DNA of 64,000 bases from Tubiluchus corallicola (taxonomy: Eukaryota > Priapulida > Priapulimorpha > Priapulimorphida > Tubiluchidae): positions 250,501-314,500 of the forward strand of contig JAQGDQ010000229.1 in the NCBI GenBank assembly GCA_030141605.1. The letters are read 5' to 3'. Position 1 is the first letter of the stretch. Every line of letters starts with the position of its first letter. The translations under genes were made by a program, and so were the position numbers. Below, piece after piece: positions 1 to 64,000 of the stretch. Below the pieces are notes generated by a model. The model searched no databases and was not told where the DNA came from. It worked only from the letters and a program-made list of their open reading frames with translations.

Positions 1-924
1 AATTTGTTTTTTGTGGAGCATTTATTGTACAGAAGGGATAACTGAAAATGTCTATTGAAATATTACGTGGCACAAAAATGCGCTGAAGTTTTGATTATGA
101 TGTCATGAGAAGAAAAATAATAGAATCTCGTGAAAATTACCACACTGATGTTGCATATGCTTATGTATAAGCACCAGAAATTTTCGGTTATTTCCGTAGA
201 TCTTTCGAAAGATACAGAATTTTTAAACCATCAAGTCAAAAAAATAAATGGCAGAAAAAATTCTACTTGTCCATCATTTTCAATGCAAGCTAGACGAAGG
301 CATTTCTTGCAACAGCTGATATAGCTTCTCACTTCTTAGGGGTATTTGTTTGGTCCCAGGACTCGCAAAATTTTGGCTTTTGTTTTGCTGTAAGCAACTC
401 AGCGCGACAATCGTATACTGCCTTTTAAAGGAATTCCAGATACTGAAATTCTGGAATCAGAGGATTAACGCCCATTTTTCTTCATAACAAATCTTTATCA
501 ATACTTTATTTTCTGCAGTGAAGGCCATGATGTAAATTGGTTCTTTTTTATTCTTTTGTTGACATAAATTGAATGCTTTGTCCATCTATGTAGTTCATGA
601 TTAGTTGACTTTGTTCTGGCATTTAATTTTTTAACATGCAAAAGGTTTTCGGCCATATCTTAAAAAGCACGAAAATTGTAAACTTGTAACTTTTACAGCT
701 AAAATCTATTGTAATGTAATATCGCAGCATGCAATTTCAACTTTGGAGGGCAATTGCTTCTAATATTATTATAGTCTAAACTTCGGTGCATTTTTTATAG
801 GTCACCCGATATATATTGAGCTATCAAAGGTGACAATCAGTGAGAAAATTCATTTATAGTCTTGTGAGAAGTATGAGCTTGCCAATTGTAGTTTAATAAA
901 TTGTGCAATAATCATATTTTTTAG
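1..924. other. Upstream intron of the DLG5-like gene
   Basis: No coding exon is supported here. The stretch ends with the acceptor AG at 923-924. It contains the left copy of a dispersed repeat at about 101-315. An exon-like 30-base segment near 362-391 has good splice signals, but its conceptual peptide does not resemble DLG5, so it is not called. Confidence 0.5.
101..315 (+). repeat. Dispersed repeat, copy 1 (partner near 57 kb)
   Basis: This segment aligns by eye to 56983-57215. The best core is a block containing CACTGATGTTGCA followed by TGCTT and TGTxTAAxCACCA, and a second block containing CATTTTCAATGCAA. Both copies are in the same orientation. No terminal repeats or coding capacity are visible, so the class is unknown. 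Confidence 0.55.
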
Positions 925-1127
925 ATTGGAAGATGACTATATGAACAGACGTGGTTTCTCGGATGCATCACAAGATGGAGACAGTCGGCGTGGGTCAATG
1001 AGTACTCGTCGCAGTTTCTTCCGACGAAGAAAGCATCAGCGAAGCAATTCAAATGATAGCAAAGACACTCCTAGCTTTTCAAATGTCTCATTAAACAGCG
1101 AATACTCCGCATCTACTACAGTAGAAG
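925..1127 (+). CDS. DLG5: DLG5 exon: SH3-GUK linker
   Basis: The acceptor is a T-rich tract with AG at 923-924 and the donor is AAG|gttagc. The exon enters with one base completing a codon and leaves with one base (G). The product is Ser/Arg-rich, with RRGSMSTRRSFFRRR and SFSNVSLNSEY, typical of the phosphorylatable hinge before a MAGUK GUK domain. Confidence 0.85.
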
Positions 1128-4100
1128 GTTAGCAGTAACCCACAGATTTAAAGAATTAAAGAATTTAAAATGATTTGCACAATTTTAAAAAATGACACCG
1201 ATGTTCAGACAGTGATGGCCTTTATATCGAACGATGCTGCAAAAGTGTGTTGCTCAAGGGTTATTTTTGCCATACATTCAAATGCAGTTTTTGTATGGTA
1301 CAACATAGCACCCATTGTTTGCCATATAGCAGACCATAGAATTGTATTACAATGTGGCACCCATTGTTTGCCTCACAATTGCTCGAGTCCAGTAGTCTCT
1401 TTCTGCACATGCGTAGCATTTAAATCTATGGTAATAACTATATGTTATCTTGTCGATTTTTCTCATAAACTTGATTACAGCTTCATGCCCTGTAGGCTGT
1501 GTGAGCCACTCATGGGCTAGGCCTGCCTAATGCAGTTGGTTGTGGTGAAAGTGAAACCTGATTCGTTCTCAAGAGTTATTCTCTAAGATGAGACACTAAA
1601 CTAGGAGAGGTGTTTATGGCTATTTTTGGATTTGATACGAAATAGCTGAAAGCAGTAGAAAGACACTAGAATCTTGTTTTTTAGCAGCTTCTAGCAATTT
1701 GTTTCTGATTCCTCTTTGAGACTTGATTTGAAATGAATTATTGATCAGAAAACGTTAGCTTTGAAACACCTGTTTTCTGTATTGTAAGAAGCCAGTGCTA
1801 ACAAACTTGTTCTAAAATTTTGCGAGGATACCATATTTTTGTCCATCTGTCTGTACAATAATTAATTCATCCACGATTGAACCATTTATCCACCGAGGGT
1901 GTCCGTACATGCGTCCATTCATAAATGGTAAATTGGACAAACTTAATACACCACATATAGTTCCTGCAAAAATTTCTCGTTATGTAAATATACTGTGAAA
2001 TGTTACAAATCATGTTCAGTGTTAGAAATAATATGTTTATTGCAAAGTGAACCTGGTCAGGTGGTTTTGCATTAAATTTATGCAAATCCTTGCAACAAAT
2101 GATTGTATTTTAAGCCGGTTGTATATGGTTGACTTGCTTATGTAACTAACCTCGTATCAGTTGAGAACGTATCAGTTGTGTGTTGATTTTGCTGTCTCCT
2201 GTAGAAAATTATTTTACCTTGCAATTCCATCTGTAATCAGTGTTAATCAACATTTGATATATTCAAATTATAACTATTTACAGATCCCATACCAACGTAT
2301 ATTCGCGTGGATCGTGCTGATTACAAGATGCTGCGTCCTGTCATCCTGATTGGTCCCGAAGTTGAAAAAGTGGGAGAAAAATTGGCACAGGACTATCCTC
2401 ATAAGTTTCATCACATTGTTCCAGGTATTACTATTATAAAAGACAAAAACTGGTATTGTTTCTACTTCACTCAACTATTTAGCTAGCCAGAATTTATGAA
2501 CAATTCTTTCAACAACATTTGCATGCTTATTGGAATACATTTAGGTATATTTTAATGAACTAGCTTTAAACATGCGTGCTGAATAGGCAATGCTGTTTGA
2601 TGTAGTTTTCTTGCCGTTAACTGTTAAGAAATTGCATTATAATATATTAACATATTAAATCTTGAGTTTGAATTTCATATTACTTGTTTGAGTTCTGAAT
2701 CTAATAATGACACTAAGTTTCGCATGTTCTTTAATTGATCATTTAAAAAATTTACCATAAATAATGTAAGAAATATTGTAATTAAAATTTTTAAATCATC
2801 TTCATAGCAGTTAATTTTTATTTGTGTTAACTTAAGAGGTGTCAAAACCCTTGATGGAGTTCAGTCATCTTGTCCTGGGTTGAATGGCTGAGTGGTTTAG
2901 GTTTCGGACTGCAGCCACGCACTTTTCAGTTCGAGTCTAGCGGCTTCCAATGCCAGGGCATGTACCCTGTTGTGTGTGTGTTGTGTGGTGTGTCCTTATC
3001 TGTATTGTTGTAAGCATAAGTCGCTAAATAGGTTAGTGCTAATGTTGTCTTTTAAACGACGGTAAATAAAACTGGTCTCTATCTTTGGATGTCAACTTAG
3101 CACTCTGCTCCTTAGGCGAAAAAATGATTTCTTTTTCACCCAAAACTAAATTCGTTTCTATTTTGAGTTTTATTTATTTGTCTTGTTTGTTTCCCTTTTT
3201 GAGTTTTTCAGTTAATTATAAGACGAGATTTTATAAGCCGAAAGCTACGTATTGCCTGGTGATGGCAAAAATTACTACATTGTCAAAATTTTGTGAAATT
3301 GATGCTTGCAGTTTCATTTGTATACCTTCGTTTTGTGTTTCAGACCTCATGAAATCATCACAACAGACAATGGAACGTGGCATCGCCGAGGGTCACTTTA
3401 TCGATTTCAAGAGAAGAGATTCGCATTTTGACTGCATAACCACGGCAAAGGTGAAGAAGATGTCATCTAAAGGATTTCATTGCATCTTGCCAGCATCGCA
3501 GGTCGCAATAGATCGGCTACATAGGCTTAAGATGCATCCGGTTGTGATTTTCGTAAAGTTCAAATCGGCAAAGCAAATAAGGTATACCTCACATGAATGA
3601 GTTTACATTTAAGTACGCATATGTCTACATTGAAAATGGGTTAATGTGGTATTTAAACCTGGAATCTGGATCTGTGATGTTTACAGTGCTTTACTTAGCT
3701 TACGTCTCGTGTAGGTTATCCATACTCGATCCAGGTTGCATCCAGACGAAAAGTGATCTGTGAATGTTATATACTAATGAGTAGAAACTGTTCATGAATG
3801 GTGATTTGCCAGTAATGCTGTTTTGTGTTTTAAATATTATTTTCTACTTTGTTCATTGCTCAAACGATAAGTACAAATTTTAACTGTTAACGGATCATGT
3901 CATATTATGTGTTTTTAAATGACTTCTATGCAGTATTACAGTTGATTAAGGAATAATCTTTTTTCCATCCAGGGAACTGAAAGATCCACAGTTTTATAGA
4001 GAGAAAATTAGTAGCAAATCTGCGAAAGAATTATATGACATTGCACGCAGTGATGAACAGGAGTATCAGTGTTATATAACAGGTATGTTGCATTTTCAGT

Positions 4101-5482
4101 TCAGTAAGAATGGAAGTCCATTCCAGCCTGCAGACGAATCCATGCGCAATCAAACCTTGACGTGAGATGTAGCGTAAATTCTCAAATGTGCTTATTATGG
4201 TGTTCTAGCTTTTTTATTCTGTTGTTGTTAGACTCAGTGCTTACTGTTCAGATGGTAGTCGCGTTATATTGTAAATCTTAATGTACACATGTCTTTTATG
4301 TGCCAGCCCAGCTGAATTACGGCATTCTGCCTGCTTAACAAAATGGTGATAATTCTTGTTTACAAGAATAAAGTAATGAAAAACTTGCTTACCAGTAGGC
4401 ATGAGTTTAATCATTGTACTTGCGGTCTTTTGTGCTTTTCATGTTGCTCAAGGCAGTGTAGAACACTACAGAAAACACTTTCTCACGTTCCTGTGAGTTT
4501 TATTATGAGTTTTTGAATAGGGCAGCAATAGCCACTATTATCTTCCGCACTTTTTCAATGCCATGTGAAAGGCAGACGTAATTTCTCGACTGTGAAATCT
4601 GAATCACCTTGGGATTCAGGTGCTGATGTATACTTCCATTTAAGGACTGTTCATATGATTAGCTCAGATTGGGTGCAGAAAGGGGGAGCAGGTCGCACAC
4701 GTCATCATCATCACGGCAGTCAAAATAAATATGACTAGGATGAATGACCATGCTACTTTGTACAATTAGGCTAAAAGTTTGACACAGAAAAGATGGTATC
4801 AGTGGAAAAGCATTTGTTCTTTCCTGCCTCCTTTGTTGGGTTTCCCTTTGGTTTTCTAATTAAGAGATGCAAGTATACTAATCCAATAAGTGTACAAGTA
4901 AGTGGAGTCAGCGGTTTTAGTCTTTCATCCATTTGTTTAAATTTTGTCGAAATCCAGTTGTGTGTTTGCAGAGTTATTCATATGTAGAGAAATTTCTCCC
5001 AACGTTAAACAGATGCCTTAATTAGGAACCCTTTGGGCTGATAATTTTACCTAAAATTGATTTTGTAAATATTAACTTTGGTTGGCCAGTTATGGGGATG
5101 AACTTTGGACTGCCTTAACCACCGGGAAATGTAGTAGCCGACAGGTTTCTCCGGCATGTTTTGATTTATGTTCATTCACCCTCCACGAGACAGACAGCCA
5201 TGATTTACTGACGATATCCGCCCGGAGCAGGTATCGAACCTTAAGTCACAAACTTCACCGTCTGGTGCAATATATGTCATACGTACAATGTTGTCTATAG
5301 CATTTGGTTGATACATAATTTATTGAACATCTAGGTTTGAAACAGATTCTATAGCATTGGCATTTATTTTTTGTTTAGCATCTATACCTGGTGGTTCACT
5401 GCAACAAATCTGCACTTTAGCCAAGGCCGTGGTAGAACAAGAACAAAGTAAGAGTTTCTGGGTCCCTTGCGGAACTCTCTAA
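925..5482 (+). CDS. DLG5: DLG5-type MAGUK scaffold, C-terminal part (five exons)
   Basis: Exons 925-1127, 2284-2424, 3344-3581, 3973-4082 and 5379-5482 join in frame. They encode about 265 residues: a basic Arg/Ser-rich linker (FFRRRKHQR), then a GUK-like domain starting YKMLRPVILIGP, then HFIDFKRRDSHFD, then HPVVIFVKFKSAKQI, and a C-terminus EQEQSKSFWVPCGTL. The domain order and the characteristic FIDFKRR, KSAKQI and EQEQSK blocks match DLG5. The nucleotide-binding loop of true guanylate kinases is missing, as is usual in MAGUKs, so this is a protein-interaction module and not an enzyme. In the family DLG5 acts at the membrane in cell polarity, adhesion and vesicle delivery; that role is transferred knowledge. 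The coiled-coil, PDZ and SH3 parts must lie upstream of the window. AP1AR converges on it from the right. Confidence 0.9.
2284..2424 (+). CDS. DLG5: DLG5 exon: start of GUK-like domain
   Basis: The exon runs from ttacag| to CCAG|gtatta. It encodes DPIPTYIRVDRADYK, then LRPVILIGPEVEKVGEKL, ending at HHIVP. The position of the P-loop is occupied by GPEVEKVGEK, which lacks the GKS/T of active kinases. Confidence 0.9.
2872..3085 (+). repeat. tRNA-derived SINE-like element
   Basis: An A-box-like GGCTGAGTGGTTTAGG (about 2885) and a B-box-like AGTTCGAGTCTAG (about 2928) are spaced as in a class II (Leu/Ser-like) tRNA. They are followed by a GT-rich body and a 3' end near GACGGTAAATAAA. This is typical of a tRNA-headed SINE in a DLG5 intron. 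No full cloverleaf can be drawn, so it is not a functional tRNA. Confidence 0.6.
3344..3581 (+). CDS. DLG5: DLG5 exon: GUK-like core
   Basis: The acceptor is ttttgtgtttcag| and the donor is AATAAG|gtatac. The exon encodes DLMKSSQQTMERGIAEG, HFIDFKRRDSHFDCITTA, the SKGFHCILPASQVAIDRLH block and HPVVIFVKFKSAKQI. This is the most conserved stretch of the gene in the window. Confidence 0.93.
3973..4082 (+). CDS. DLG5: DLG5 exon: GUK-like helices
   Basis: The exon runs from ttttccatccag| to AACAG|gtatgt. It encodes RELKDPQFYREKISSKSAKE then QEYQCYIT, the helical lid region of the GUK-like fold. It is in phase with both neighbours. Confidence 0.9.
5090..5290 (-). repeat. Possible tRNA-headed repeat in the last DLG5 intron
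   Basis: On the - strand the sequence has a B-box-like AGGTTCGATACCTGCTCC (5223-5243), but no convincing A-box. A shorter block near 45972-46010 carries a similar AGGTTCGACACTCGCTCC on the same strand, which suggests a repeat family. It sits about 90 bases before the terminal DLG5 exon. Confidence 0.35.
5379..5482 (+). CDS. DLG5: DLG5 terminal coding exon
   Basis: The acceptor is tttttgtttag|. The exon encodes SIPGGSLQQICTLAKAVV, then EQEQSKSFWVPCGTL and TAA at 5480-5482. The GG-L-x-x-IC and VxEQEQSK pattern is the expected end of a DLG5 protein. The 3' UTR follows; a candidate AATAAA lies at 6951-6956, but others exist. Confidence 0.9.
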
Positions 5483-8400
5483 TATCGGAGTGAGTGAACT
5501 AATAGACAGAAGGTGCTGACTTAATTGGTGTAATACCATTGTTATACATACAATTATACTTTGTTACACATGCTTAAAGGACATACGTCTATGATATTTT
5601 TTGCGAAATTATAAAATCACTTGAGTGATGATAAGTTTGAAACGTGCTACGTAGAATAAGTAAATTAAGTTGATCCCTCAGTTACAATGAGTATATATTA
5701 CTTGACTGCAGTATGAGACTTGATACTTATTTGATATACACAATTGTTACTGTACATTCTAACAAGTGCAAGTAAAAATTTATTACCTTCATAAACTTAG
5801 TGTGATATAGCTATAATATATTATGTAGTAAATCAATAACTGACAAATGACGGCAAGATTTGTATTGCTCCTGATACATAAGGTTGTAGTTAATCTTCTA
5901 GAAGGTAAGGCATTAGCTCTGGTTGTTTTTATGATAACGGAAGCCAGTACAGCTTTCATTTACCTGTGCCTCAAATTACTGTTTCTTGTTTTGACAAGAT
6001 GGCTGATTTTATTGGTGGTATCTATGGCAGCTTTGGATATTTCAGCCCAGTTTACTAAGGTGTGATTATTTATATAAGCTTTATTTTTATGAGACTGAAA
6101 ATGATTTTTTAAACGTTTTTATATTTGATTGTGAAATTGTTCCTGTGTTGATCAGTAATTATTAACTAGGCCTATGTTTTTTTAATGAAAAATTTCTAAG
6201 CAAATTACATGCATTTTGAACTTTTTTAAGAAAATTTGATCATGCAGTGATATTCAAGTACAAGAGTATGAGCAATTGGCTAAGGATAAGGCAATGGTTA
6301 AACTTAAATGTGCTGTCGATTGAGTAAATTTGTTGACAACTTATTTTTATTAGTTCTGTGGCGTAGCTTTCACTAGCTGTGAGTATGCACCACCATAGGT
6401 GGCATGTTTTCAATGGCAGCACTTTGATTGAGTGCATTGTAAAAGTTGGTTACTGTTGAAACAATAGAAAGACAAAACACCTGACACAATTTTAATTTTC
6501 CGTGAAAACGCTATTTGCAGCACCTTCTGCTGAAAGAGTGCGAAAAAGGAAGCTGATAATTAGTAATTTAATATCCTTGTAACATTTACATAATTTTCTT
6601 TTTTGTCATAATGTCTGTGCAGTACAGCCCCAGGCCTTGAGTTAACTGTGAAGAACATTTCAAATCATGCTCTCTCCTGTATTAACATTTGAAGAAGTTT
6701 CTGTGTGGGCCTAAAATAGCTTTTGAAGAATGCAGGGAGAAAATATTTCTTCACAAAAGTTTCTTTTTAGTAGTACTTTACCATATTCCCAAGTTATTTG
6801 CACAACTTATCACAACTCTGTTAAATTTCACAAATTTAAAATTGTAATAATCTGCTACAAAATATTGTATTTTTCATGGGAGGGGGGCAAGCTGAACTGC
6901 CATAAGTTGTGCGCCACAAGCTCTAGCTATGCCACTGCATTAGTTATCCAAATAAAGCATAAACTTAATGCTGATCAAAGCAGAATCCTACATATTTTTT
7001 TGGATAAAAAACTAGAATTGGTTTGTCAGGAATAACAGTGGTTGTGAGATGTGCAATAGGATTAATGCAGACTTGTTATTAAAAGATTTGGCAAGAATTG
7101 CTGTTGCTTATCATGTCATTTATAACTTACTATTGAAAAAATGTTCTACATGTCTTTATATTTACGAAAAAACTAGAACTTGTATGTGTTATAAGGGACA
7201 GTTATTTAAAAAAATTGATCCCTTTTTTCTTTGCGTAATTAATATGAATCTGTTCTTAGTTTCACTAAAAGATATAGTCACAATACTTATTGCAGGAAGA
7301 ATTATGTATTTTTCAGACAATTTTTTATTAACAATTGACATTGTTATTTTTTGTAATAACATTATTAGAAAAAATAAATTTTAAAATGATCAAATGGCTG
7401 ACTTGTATTAGAACTTACATTTGACTTTTGTGCAGTCTTTGTAAAGAAGTCAGTTTTTGCAATGTTATTGGTTACTTGAATCTGTGTGCCTCTAAAACAT
7501 TTTGATCAATCATTTTTAGTTTAGCTAATTGACTAAATGTATTTACATATTTACTAGAATATAATAAATCACTGAGTAGTAGGCTTTTCCATTAGATTTA
7601 ACTCAATATGAATTTAACAGGAATAATAATATGATTATTAATATTTTATTCATCAAAATAATTGAATCCATATTCACAAGTTATTTTTATTCGGTTACAT
7701 CGAATATCTAATAAAAAATTCACCTGAAACTTAAAATTTGCAATCATTGTTATTCCCCATCCTTTACATGATGATGTAAGTGATGATCAAAAGTGCATGT
7801 GACACAAGTTTGAAAATTCTCACACATTCAGTTTAAAATCCTAGCCGTAGTTTAGTAGTGCTATCTATCTGCAAAAAAGTGTGCATTTGTAGGAAAAAAT
7901 ACTTTAAATAATAGACGACATGTCAGCATACAATGTTTTCATCAACATATCTTATAAACAAAGACACTATAAACTTAGTACAGGCTATTACAACTATGTC
8001 ACATCATTGGCAAGACCATAGCATTGGATTAAGGGAACAAAACGTAAGTTCTCTTAATTTCCAATTAACAAACTAGAAAAAACCTGACAATATGCACAAA
8101 TGAACCTATTGTAAACACTAACATAAACAATAATTAATATTTAAATATTAAATAATACATATAAAAGGACAGCAATCAAGAATTTGATCATGACTCGAGC
8201 ATTATTTTAATTAAAGTTCGAAATGATAATAAATTTCAATTTGTTTATTTATTTTTAATACTTTAATGAATAATAACAAAGTTACAAAACAGTGTAATAA
8301 TAAATCTACATGTACATTATCAACAGATTCTCCCAGAACTAAATCACTAAAATTATTAAACTTATGCATATAAACATCCGATTAAACTTATTCATTTTAA

Positions 8401-8670
8401 TGCAAACAATAACAAAAAGTGCAATATCATAACATTGTACAAAGCATTTTAACAAACACTTAGCTGATCTGTGCAAAGACATCGGGTAATACTGGGTATT
8501 TGGATTGTTTTTACCAGAAATCATTGACACAGTGATTACATCTTAATTTCTCATCTACGATTAAAACAATATGAAAGGTTTTAATTATCTCAAACTTTAG
8601 AAGAAAATCACTGCAATAATTACTTAAAATAATTTACAAAATTGGTGCTGATGATATTAAAAATTTAATT
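5483..8670. other. DLG5 3' UTR and intergenic AT-rich DNA
   Basis: I see no coding exon, RNA gene or clear repeat. Short open frames at 5847-6065, 6730-7035 and 7049-7384 are Leu/Ile/Lys-rich, fit chance in AT-rich DNA, and resemble nothing I know. The end of the DLG5 transcript falls somewhere in here. Confidence 0.5.
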
Positions 8671-8866
8671 CAGTAGTAACATTTTTAACAAATTTGATAC
8701 TTTATACATTATTCAATGTGTAATACACTTGATATCATAATAGGTGTGATACATATAATGTACATTGTGTAATTGTTCATTGTTCAATGCATTGTTCATT
8801 ATACATTATACAATGATAAATTATACATTGTGCATTATCACCTTTGTGTTATGATGTTACTACAGT
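8671..8866. repeat. Palindromic foldback (MITE-like) element
   Basis: The ends are inverted: AGTAGTAACAT at 8672-8682 faces ATGTTACTAC at 8854-8863. The inner arms also pair imperfectly: the ATCATAATAGGTGTGAT region (8734 on) against the TATCACC and GTTATGAT region (to about 8855). The centre is a run of CATTGTTCA and ATACATT variants. It is non-coding. No target duplication is clear, so a chance palindrome is not fully excluded. Confidence 0.45.
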
Positions 8867-10044
8867 ATCACAGAGACTTTAGTTAATAAAATTGCAAAAA
8901 CGTGTGCAATGGAAGATTACCAAAATTATAATAACTGTTCTCCGATAAAAGAAGCTGCCTAATGCGGGTTATCAAAATAGAAATATGTAGTAAATCAATG
9001 TGAGAATAAGCAAATTTGAGAAGGCTTACAAAAACTTTAAGGATTGTGCTAAATAGTGAGGCTAAGAAGACATTCCCGAATGGCCAATTTAAACTCATTT
9101 TCTTTTATATGTTGCATCAGTTTTTAATGTTTAAGATAATGTGCACAAATGAGTAAATGAGTACTGCTCATTTAATAGGCAAATCAATTTTTGCATTTTA
9201 ACAATGAAAAAAATAATCTTGTCAAACGAGTTTTTTATTAGAAAAGCATAAATTGATGAGTTGCAAACTAGTTTGCATGGCCATGAAGCATGACATATGT
9301 TGAATTAAATCCAAATTCCAGTAGGTAAATCCACATCACGCATTAGCTGATGATAGACCATAGACATTGGATGTCACACCAAATGCACTGCGTATAATTT
9401 TCCAAAGTATTGACCTACTTGGAAAGGATCTAGGTTTACATAAGACATTCAGTGCGCTATTGCCAAAAATAAAAATGCCTTCGTATATCTGTAACATCAC
9501 TTTTCATTTTGTATCACTGCTATTTTGTTATGTTTTATAATTTAGTTTCGCAAAGGTGGGTAATCCAACAAGGGCCCGAGATTCTCCAGAATTTTCTTTG
9601 CTGTACATGTATTATCTTGTTAACTATCATTCGTTAAGATTGTTTCAGTTTGTAGAACAACAAGAATTATGATGAACAAACAGTCTCTTAGCATATCTCC
9701 TTTGGTAAAACCACATTTTAAATTCAGTAATCGAGTGCAAGTGAAAGTCGGCAGACACCTCACTACTCAGCAGCAGGTGTCAGTTTTAAGTGATAGGCCA
9801 TATTGGCACACAGAATGTTAGATGAACCTACGGGAAATGCAACATTCCAGTAACACAAAACTATTACCTTCAAGACATGTACTCAAGAGGTCATCGAGGA
9901 TCCTTCATGATTCGCCTTAATGGTGTCATGTTTGTTTCTTGCAGGTTTGCCACTGATGCATTAGGTTACTTCGTGTTATAGTGTAGATTTGTGTCTTGCC
10001 GGTTTGCCACTGATGCATTAGGTTACTTGTGCTCATGGTGTAGA
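8867..10044 (-). other. Probable AP1AR 3' UTR region
   Basis: This lies downstream of the AP1AR stop on the - strand. It contains a 57-base tandem duplication directly after the stop and a candidate AATAAA (plus-strand tttatt at 9234-9239). No other gene is visible. Confidence 0.4.

Positions 10045-10046
<2 letters not shown>
9931..10046. repeat. 57-bp tandem duplication at the AP1AR stop codon
   Basis: Two copies (9931-9987 and 9988-10046) share GGTTTGCCACTGATGCATTA and the following GGTTACTT. The right-hand copy overlaps the AP1AR TGA at 10045-10047, so the duplication arose at the border of coding sequence and 3' UTR. Confidence 0.8.
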
Positions 10047-62564
<52,518 letters not shown>

Positions 62565-64000
62565 GATACTTCGCTTGAAACGATCATTTTATCATTACAC
62601 TAATATAAAATACTACCAACGTAATTGTCTCCACGACATTTCGCGCGTTTCTTATGACTTTAATACTGTTGCAGAAGCCAAATTTCTTGTTTATTTAAAT
62701 GTTAGTATTGTTGTTATTCACATGTTTACAAAGATACATAAAACACGAAGAGTTTCACGCTTGTACAGTGGATGTATCAGATTGTGGAAGCTGTTGTTAG
62801 CTCGCGTGCATCATTCAGTTGCATTCTATTTGCTAGCTCAGCGTGCGTGAGTTTATGAAGCCTAGTATCGATCCAGGTAGCATGAGCGCCAACTCCGTGC
62901 AGGGGTGTCCAGAGTGAACACTTGTGCACGTTGTGACCACAAGAAAGAGTTAAGATAACGGCTTAACCTGTTCTACTAATCTTTTTCCTCCAACTTTTTG
63001 ACAAAAGATTAGTTTGTATAGAACCTTTTATGACTTTAATTATTTTCTGAAAGAAAGGCATAAAACCTCCAAAGTTGGTGTTTTCCTCTGTTTTATCAAA
63101 ACTTGTGTACTCCATATAGCTTGAGCAAATGGAAACACAAAACAAATGGAGAAGTTGATAACGGTTGGATATCTATTTATTATTCGGCACTAATATATAC
63201 AACACATAGTTAGCAAATGTGTATCAAAACACGTATTTACAGTAAAGACACAAAAAGGTGGACATAAAAATGAGTCCTAGGATTATTTAGAGGTACACGG
63301 CTTTTGGGAACCTACATTCTCACGTTTAAACCCACTTACAAGCTGCACAAGCAGATCCAAGAAAAATCGACTTTTGCAAACATTATGGCATCCTGGAAAA
63401 TATAAGTGCACTCCCATGCAAAAAGAATAAGACATGGTTACAAGGTGTGGCACACATTACTTTAACAACTTTTGTATATGTTCATATTATCTATTTGCAT
63501 AATGCAAGACAAAACACGAGTCATGATTGCTGAATATGAAACATATCTAATAACAAGAAAAAGTATTAGAAATGGGATACTGACACTCAGAAGTGACCTT
63601 AATATAGAAAAGCTGCTAGCACAAGAATTTTGCCCATTTATGATACATACTAGAGGTTCAGACACAACTATGTGTATAACCCAGCAGAAAAATTATCTTT
63701 ATAATAACAATTAAGTGACTATTACAAAAATATGAAGCAAACTGCATGTTTTAATAAACAAAACAACAATTATTATTATGATACTCGGGCACATTTTTAT
63801 CAACTTAGTAAGAGCTTAATTGTAGTTTTCTTATATGATAAACATTGTTAATTAAAAGTAACTTTACATAACCACATAACATGCTACTATGCTATAGGTA
63901 TAACACGGATTTTATATTATAATCAAAACAGAACACGATATAACCTATATAACAAAGCTCTAAGATTAGAATTATTTCTATCTATGAGAGTTGGTGACCT
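62565..64000. other. Region upstream of AP1AR: 5' UTR, promoter or intergenic
   Basis: No TATA box or other promoter element is convincing. Open frames at 62963-63145 and 63462-63714 (both strands) are unrecognised and fit chance. Confidence 0.4.

Noticed and set aside
362-391. 30-nt exon-like segment upstream of DLG5 exon 925
   Set aside because: Its peptide does not fit the DLG5 SH3-GUK linker; good signals over 30 bases are expected by chance.
63462-63714. Overlapping frames on both strands near the right edge
   Set aside because: Neither has a recognisable motif or splice context; both fit chance in AT-rich DNA.

Overview
The window reads as an AT-rich invertebrate genome: long introns with GT/AG borders, abundant micro- and minisatellites, tRNA-derived SINE-like repeats, and one full-length LTR retrotransposon. 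The repeat style would suit a mollusc or another lophotrochozoan, but nothing here fixes the species, so this is inference.

Two protein-coding genes are well supported and converge tail to tail. On the + strand, 925-5482 holds the last five coding exons of a DLG5-type MAGUK scaffold: the basic linker, the degenerate guanylate-kinase-like (GUK) domain and the stop. The rest of that gene lies left of the window. On the - strand, 10045-62564 holds what looks like a complete AP1AR (gadkin/gamma-BAR) gene. Its eight coding exons all join in phase to give 277 residues: an MGNC acylation-type N-terminus, the split IEFE/FENL motif, a basic and helical middle, and two LEWDND W-acidic motifs at the C-terminus. 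That composition points to a membrane-anchored AP-1/kinesin adaptor of endosomal vesicles. Four AP1AR introns are large (8.7-14.3 kb) and fill most of the window.

Intron 4 of AP1AR (15209-29505) carries an apparently intact 8.2 kb Ty3/gypsy-class retrotransposon (19024-27220, - strand) with near-identical 1.2 kb LTRs, a TAAAC target-site duplication, a tRNA-Leu-type primer site, a polypurine tract and one uninterrupted 1620-residue gag-pol. Its order is Gag, protease, integrase, reverse transcriptase, RNase H. Integrase lies before RT, as in copia, although the RT/RH is gypsy-type; this is the arrangement known from Gmr1-like elements. Gag starts with a SAP-like motif. This is the most unusual system in the window.

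The remainder is intronic or intergenic: simple repeats (28.5-30.7, 35.1, 37.4-38.7, 52.5 and 58.3 kb), minisatellites (35.9, 46.4 and 61.3 kb), a foldback element (8.7 kb), a large inverted repeat with a minisatellite loop (61.0-61.6 kb), several SINE-like copies, and a few exon-like + strand segments inside AP1AR introns (34.7, 46.9, 54.7, 55.9 and 61.7 kb) that I cannot assign. No genuine tRNA, rRNA or CRISPR was seen.
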